Assembly (NCBI RefSeq): GCF_012273895.1
Contig: NC_052114.1
Location: 4,384,565 to 4,448,564 of the forward strand
Direction: 5' to 3'
From: Zerene cesonia
Lineage: Eukaryota; Arthropoda; Insecta; Lepidoptera; Pieridae
Length of the DNA: 64,000 nt
Shown here: positions 62,701-64,000 of the stretch, piece after piece
Numbering within the stretch: position 1 is the first letter of the stretch
How the letters are laid out: each line of letters starts with the position of its first letter
The notes under the pieces: generated by a model
The model's input: only the letters and a program-made list of their open reading frames with translations
Databases searched by the model: none
Told to the model about the DNA's origin: nothing
Position numbers and translations under genes: made by a program

Positions 62701-63843
62701 AACCTTCTCCTTATCTCTTACCTCTTAAAAGCATTAGCAAAGGCTCTACGTTTGCAATTAATGTTCGTGGTTGGTGGCAGTTTTTTATCAATATAAATAA
62801 TATCAAACCAAATCTATTCCCTTTAACTGAAGCGATGAAACCGTCAATAATATATGGAAACGCGACGATTTTCAGCGTCACGTCGTCATTTCGAAATCGC
62901 GTTTCGCATGTTCGATCTGAACGGAGACGGCGATGTAGATTGCGAGGAATTTGAGAAGGTGGCGGCGCTCATCCGGCAACAGAGCAGCATTGGATCGAGG
63001 CATCGCGATCATGCCAATACTGGAAACACTTTTAAGGTATTTTCTTACTATACAAGAGCAGTTAGCAATGTAATAAAGCATTTAAATTAATAGTTAGCTA
63101 TTTGCCAGTAATAATTGTTTAAATCGATGCTATAGCTATTCGGGGATTAACTGAAAAGATGAAATACTTACGTTATGGTTTGATAATGAATATAAGGTAT
63201 ATTCATTAACAAACCAGAAATATAAGGTATATTCATTAACAAACCAGAACATAAAGTTTTAATTATTCATTGATCATATGACTGATAAAAAAACCATCTC
63301 ACACTTGTATTTTGTTTTCATGAATAAATGTGTTGTTTCACAGGGCATAAATTCAGCACTTACTACATATTTCTTTGGGCCTAAACTGAACGAGAAATTG
63401 ACCATAGAAAAATTCCTAGACTTCCAACAGCAACTACAAAAAGAAATTTTATCATTGGAATTTCAGAGGAAGCAACCAGGTAAATAGTTTTAATTAAAAA
63501 TTAATTATAAACTCATTTTGCGTTTATTGAATAAGGTTTTATGCTTTATGTAATATATGATTTATGCTATATAACATAAAAATAAAATAAAATAGTATTG
63601 CAAATTTCACATAATTCCAAGAAAAGAGTAAACGTTTAGAAATGTTTTAATCTTTCCTATTGTGAAACCGAATTATTTTAAATTTATAATAATAGTAATA
63701 ATTGAGCAAACACATTTTATGAAACTTTAAATTCCAGATGAGAATGGTCGTATCACGGAAGCTGACTTCGCTGAGTTATTATTGGCATACGCGGGCTATC
63801 CTGCTAAAAAGAAGACCAGGATGCTCAAACGAGTCAAGAAAGC
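56748..63843 (+). CDS. MICU1: calcium uptake protein 1, mitochondrial (partial, runs off right edge)
   Basis: EF-hand gatekeeper of the mitochondrial calcium uniporter, facing the intermembrane space. Exons: 56748-56965, 57162-57294, one of 57392-57551 or 58208-58367, 58456-58493, micro-exon 59295-59306, 59820-59934, 62876-63036, 63344-63479, 63738-63843 (ends mid-codon, donor GTAAGT). All junctions are GT-AG with matching phases, giving 359 residues here. The N-terminus (MYPIFYKFPRAIQP) suits mitochondrial import. A hydrophobic helix LLVYSVLFGAAAFTSY follows, then an acidic run (DSDSESESEIE) and a polybasic stretch (RKKRFRKEK) of the kind that contacts EMRE. The first EF-hand, DLNGDGDVDCEE, is at about 239-250 with all calcium ligands present. 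LTTYFFGPKLNEKLTI is a strong family match. The second EF-hand and C-terminus lie beyond the window. An acceptor at 56724 suggests an upstream non-coding exon. Confidence 0.96.
57392..57551 (+). CDS. MICU1: MICU1 mutually exclusive exon 3a
   Basis: 160 bases, phase 0 in and phase 1 out. Encodes IIEYENRMRAYSTPDKIFRY, then FATVKLTYGENTEVYMTPDD and a tail ending TPGMKQPD plus a split Gly. The same length and phase as exon 3b 656 bases downstream; including both would break the frame. Variant residues concentrate in the middle (VKLTYGENTEVY against LQAQHHDQHEVF). Confidence 0.92.
58208..58367 (+). CDS. MICU1: MICU1 mutually exclusive exon 3b
   Basis: 160 bases, same phases as 3a. Encodes IIEYENRMRQYSTPDKVFRY, then FATLQAQHHDQHEVFMTPDD and a tail ending TPGVKQPD plus a split Gly. 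The His/Gln-rich centre distinguishes it. The acceptor (GCTGCTCGGATCAG) is weaker than that of 3a (TTTTCTTTAG). Confidence 0.92.
58590..58760 (+). repeat. dispersed element with CTAG-T end in a MICU1 intron
   Basis: Contains AAAACGGCTGGATCTATTCT and GAAATTGCGTGTGCATAT-type text and ends GTTTGCCGGATCAGCTAG before T at 58761. This is a very common insect non-autonomous repeat end. Confidence 0.6.
59295..59306 (+). CDS. MICU1: MICU1 12-base micro-exon (Asn-Ile-Asp-Glu)
   Basis: AACATCGATGAG is flanked by a strong acceptor (TTCTTGTCTTTTCAG) and a donor (GTACTG). It is in phase 0 on both sides, so it can be included or skipped without a frame change. It falls between DPK of exon 4 and TISQ of the next exon. 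Vertebrate MICU1 has a four-residue muscle micro-exon (EFWQ, MICU1.1) at about this place. Exon status here is inferred from splice sites only. Confidence 0.65.
60026..61308 (-). CDS. carbohydrate sulfotransferase, HNK-1/CHST11-14 type, nested in a MICU1 intron
   Basis: Golgi type II membrane enzyme that moves sulfate from PAPS to a glycan. Exons: 61308-61108 (67 codons), 61038-60783 and 60708-60026, all GT-AG with matching phases, 379 aa in total. A short cytosolic basic N-terminus (MIYTVKRFRSR) is followed by a membrane anchor at about 26-42 (TATFLFWATLYVVVM). Several N-glycosylation sites (NYT, NAT, NRS, NIT, NFT) fit a Golgi lumen domain. The 5'-phosphosulfate motif is CNIFKAASSSW at 135-145. 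The 3'-phosphate motif REPFVRLLSAYRDK is at 199-212. LGGYDKKFLSRSRY spans the last junction. The length and motifs match sulfotransferase family 2 (Pfam PF03567). The acceptor glycan cannot be told from sequence. An ATG at 60748 that opens a longer frame is intronic. Confidence 0.93.
61935..62022 (+). repeat. dispersed element fragment with CTAG-T end
   Basis: Contains TTTTTATCCCGATTAAATGC and CGGGCGGAGCCGGGACGAGC, ending GTCTAG before T at 62023. The same class of end as at 58760 and 27600. Confidence 0.5.
62640..62780 (+). repeat. dispersed repeat family A, copy 6 (diverged)
   Basis: CCTCCTTTTCCTTGCCCTTCC body followed by a degraded hairpin (GCAAAGGCTCTACGTTTGC) and TTCGTGGTTGGTGGCAG. A tRNA-like patch (GTTCGAGTCCCG) precedes it at about 62339 and may belong to the same or another SINE. 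Confidence 0.5.
63189..63248 (+). repeat. tandem duplication, two exact 30-base units
   Basis: The units at 63189-63218 and 63219-63248 are identical. Located in the MICU1 intron before exon 63344. Confidence 0.9.
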
Positions 63844-64000
63844 GTAAGTTTTTTCATATATTTATATTAATATAGGACACTACTATAAAATAAATAAGTA
63901 TATGTGTACAGATAAACTAAGTGGATAAGTATTTGATTTTGAGTATCTACATGATATTAAGCATACCATACAGTTAAAAGCTCTCAGCTCTTCCTCTCTT
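63844..64000 (+). other. MICU1: start of a MICU1 intron at the window edge
   Basis: Begins with GTAAGT after the last visible MICU1 exon. AT-rich, nothing else seen. Confidence 0.7.

Noticed and set aside
62854..62875. METRRFSA start for the MICU1 EF-hand exon
   Set aside because: The ATG lies before the TTTTCAG acceptor at 62875. The exon joins in phase to the exon ending at 59934.
1..64000. CRISPR array, bacterial operon or viral genome
   Set aside because: No regularly spaced repeats, and all genes are intron-containing insect genes.

Overview
This is an AT-rich eukaryotic window with one 1,000-base assembly gap. It is most likely from a moth or butterfly (Lepidoptera). The evidence is intron-rich insect genes, an array of alternative serpin reactive-loop exons arranged as described for the Manduca serpin-1 gene, and several dispersed repeat families of lepidopteran type. 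I cannot name the species.

Region 1 (1-9.4 kb, + strand): the 3' part of a serpin-1-like gene. Six intact alternative exons, each encoding a different reactive-centre loop plus the serpin C-terminus, lie in tandem at 439, 1746, 3297, 4665, 5251 and 7461. A seventh, broken copy sits at about 8128. A short candidate shared 3'-UTR exon is at 9346. The exons for the serpin body lie left of the window. Region 2 (9.4-31.5 kb): no protein-coding gene that I can support. It holds repeats, complex non-coding islands, promoter-like TATA elements without an ORF, and two adjacent perfect hairpins near 29.1-29.3 kb.

Region 3 (31.6-54.3 kb, - strand): the complete gene for 2-oxoglutarate dehydrogenase E1 (OGDH). 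I placed 21 exon positions by reading splice sites, and the phases fit throughout, including across the assembly gap, which is intronic. Position 5 is occupied by three different exons. Each starts in phase 0 and ends after the first base of a codon, so they must be used one at a time, giving proteins of 1017, 1022 or 1027 residues.

Region 4 (54.3-64 kb): a head-to-head partner on the + strand, MICU1, the calcium-sensing gatekeeper of the mitochondrial calcium uniporter. It has a pair of mutually exclusive exons of identical length and a 12-base micro-exon. It runs off the right edge. A Golgi-type carbohydrate sulfotransferase gene (379 aa, three exons) is nested in one of its introns on the opposite strand.

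A common theme is cassette-exon diversification: serpin loops, OGDH position 5 and MICU1 position 3. OGDH is a calcium-responsive enzyme of the mitochondrial matrix and MICU1 controls calcium entry into that matrix, so their divergent neighbourhood is notable.
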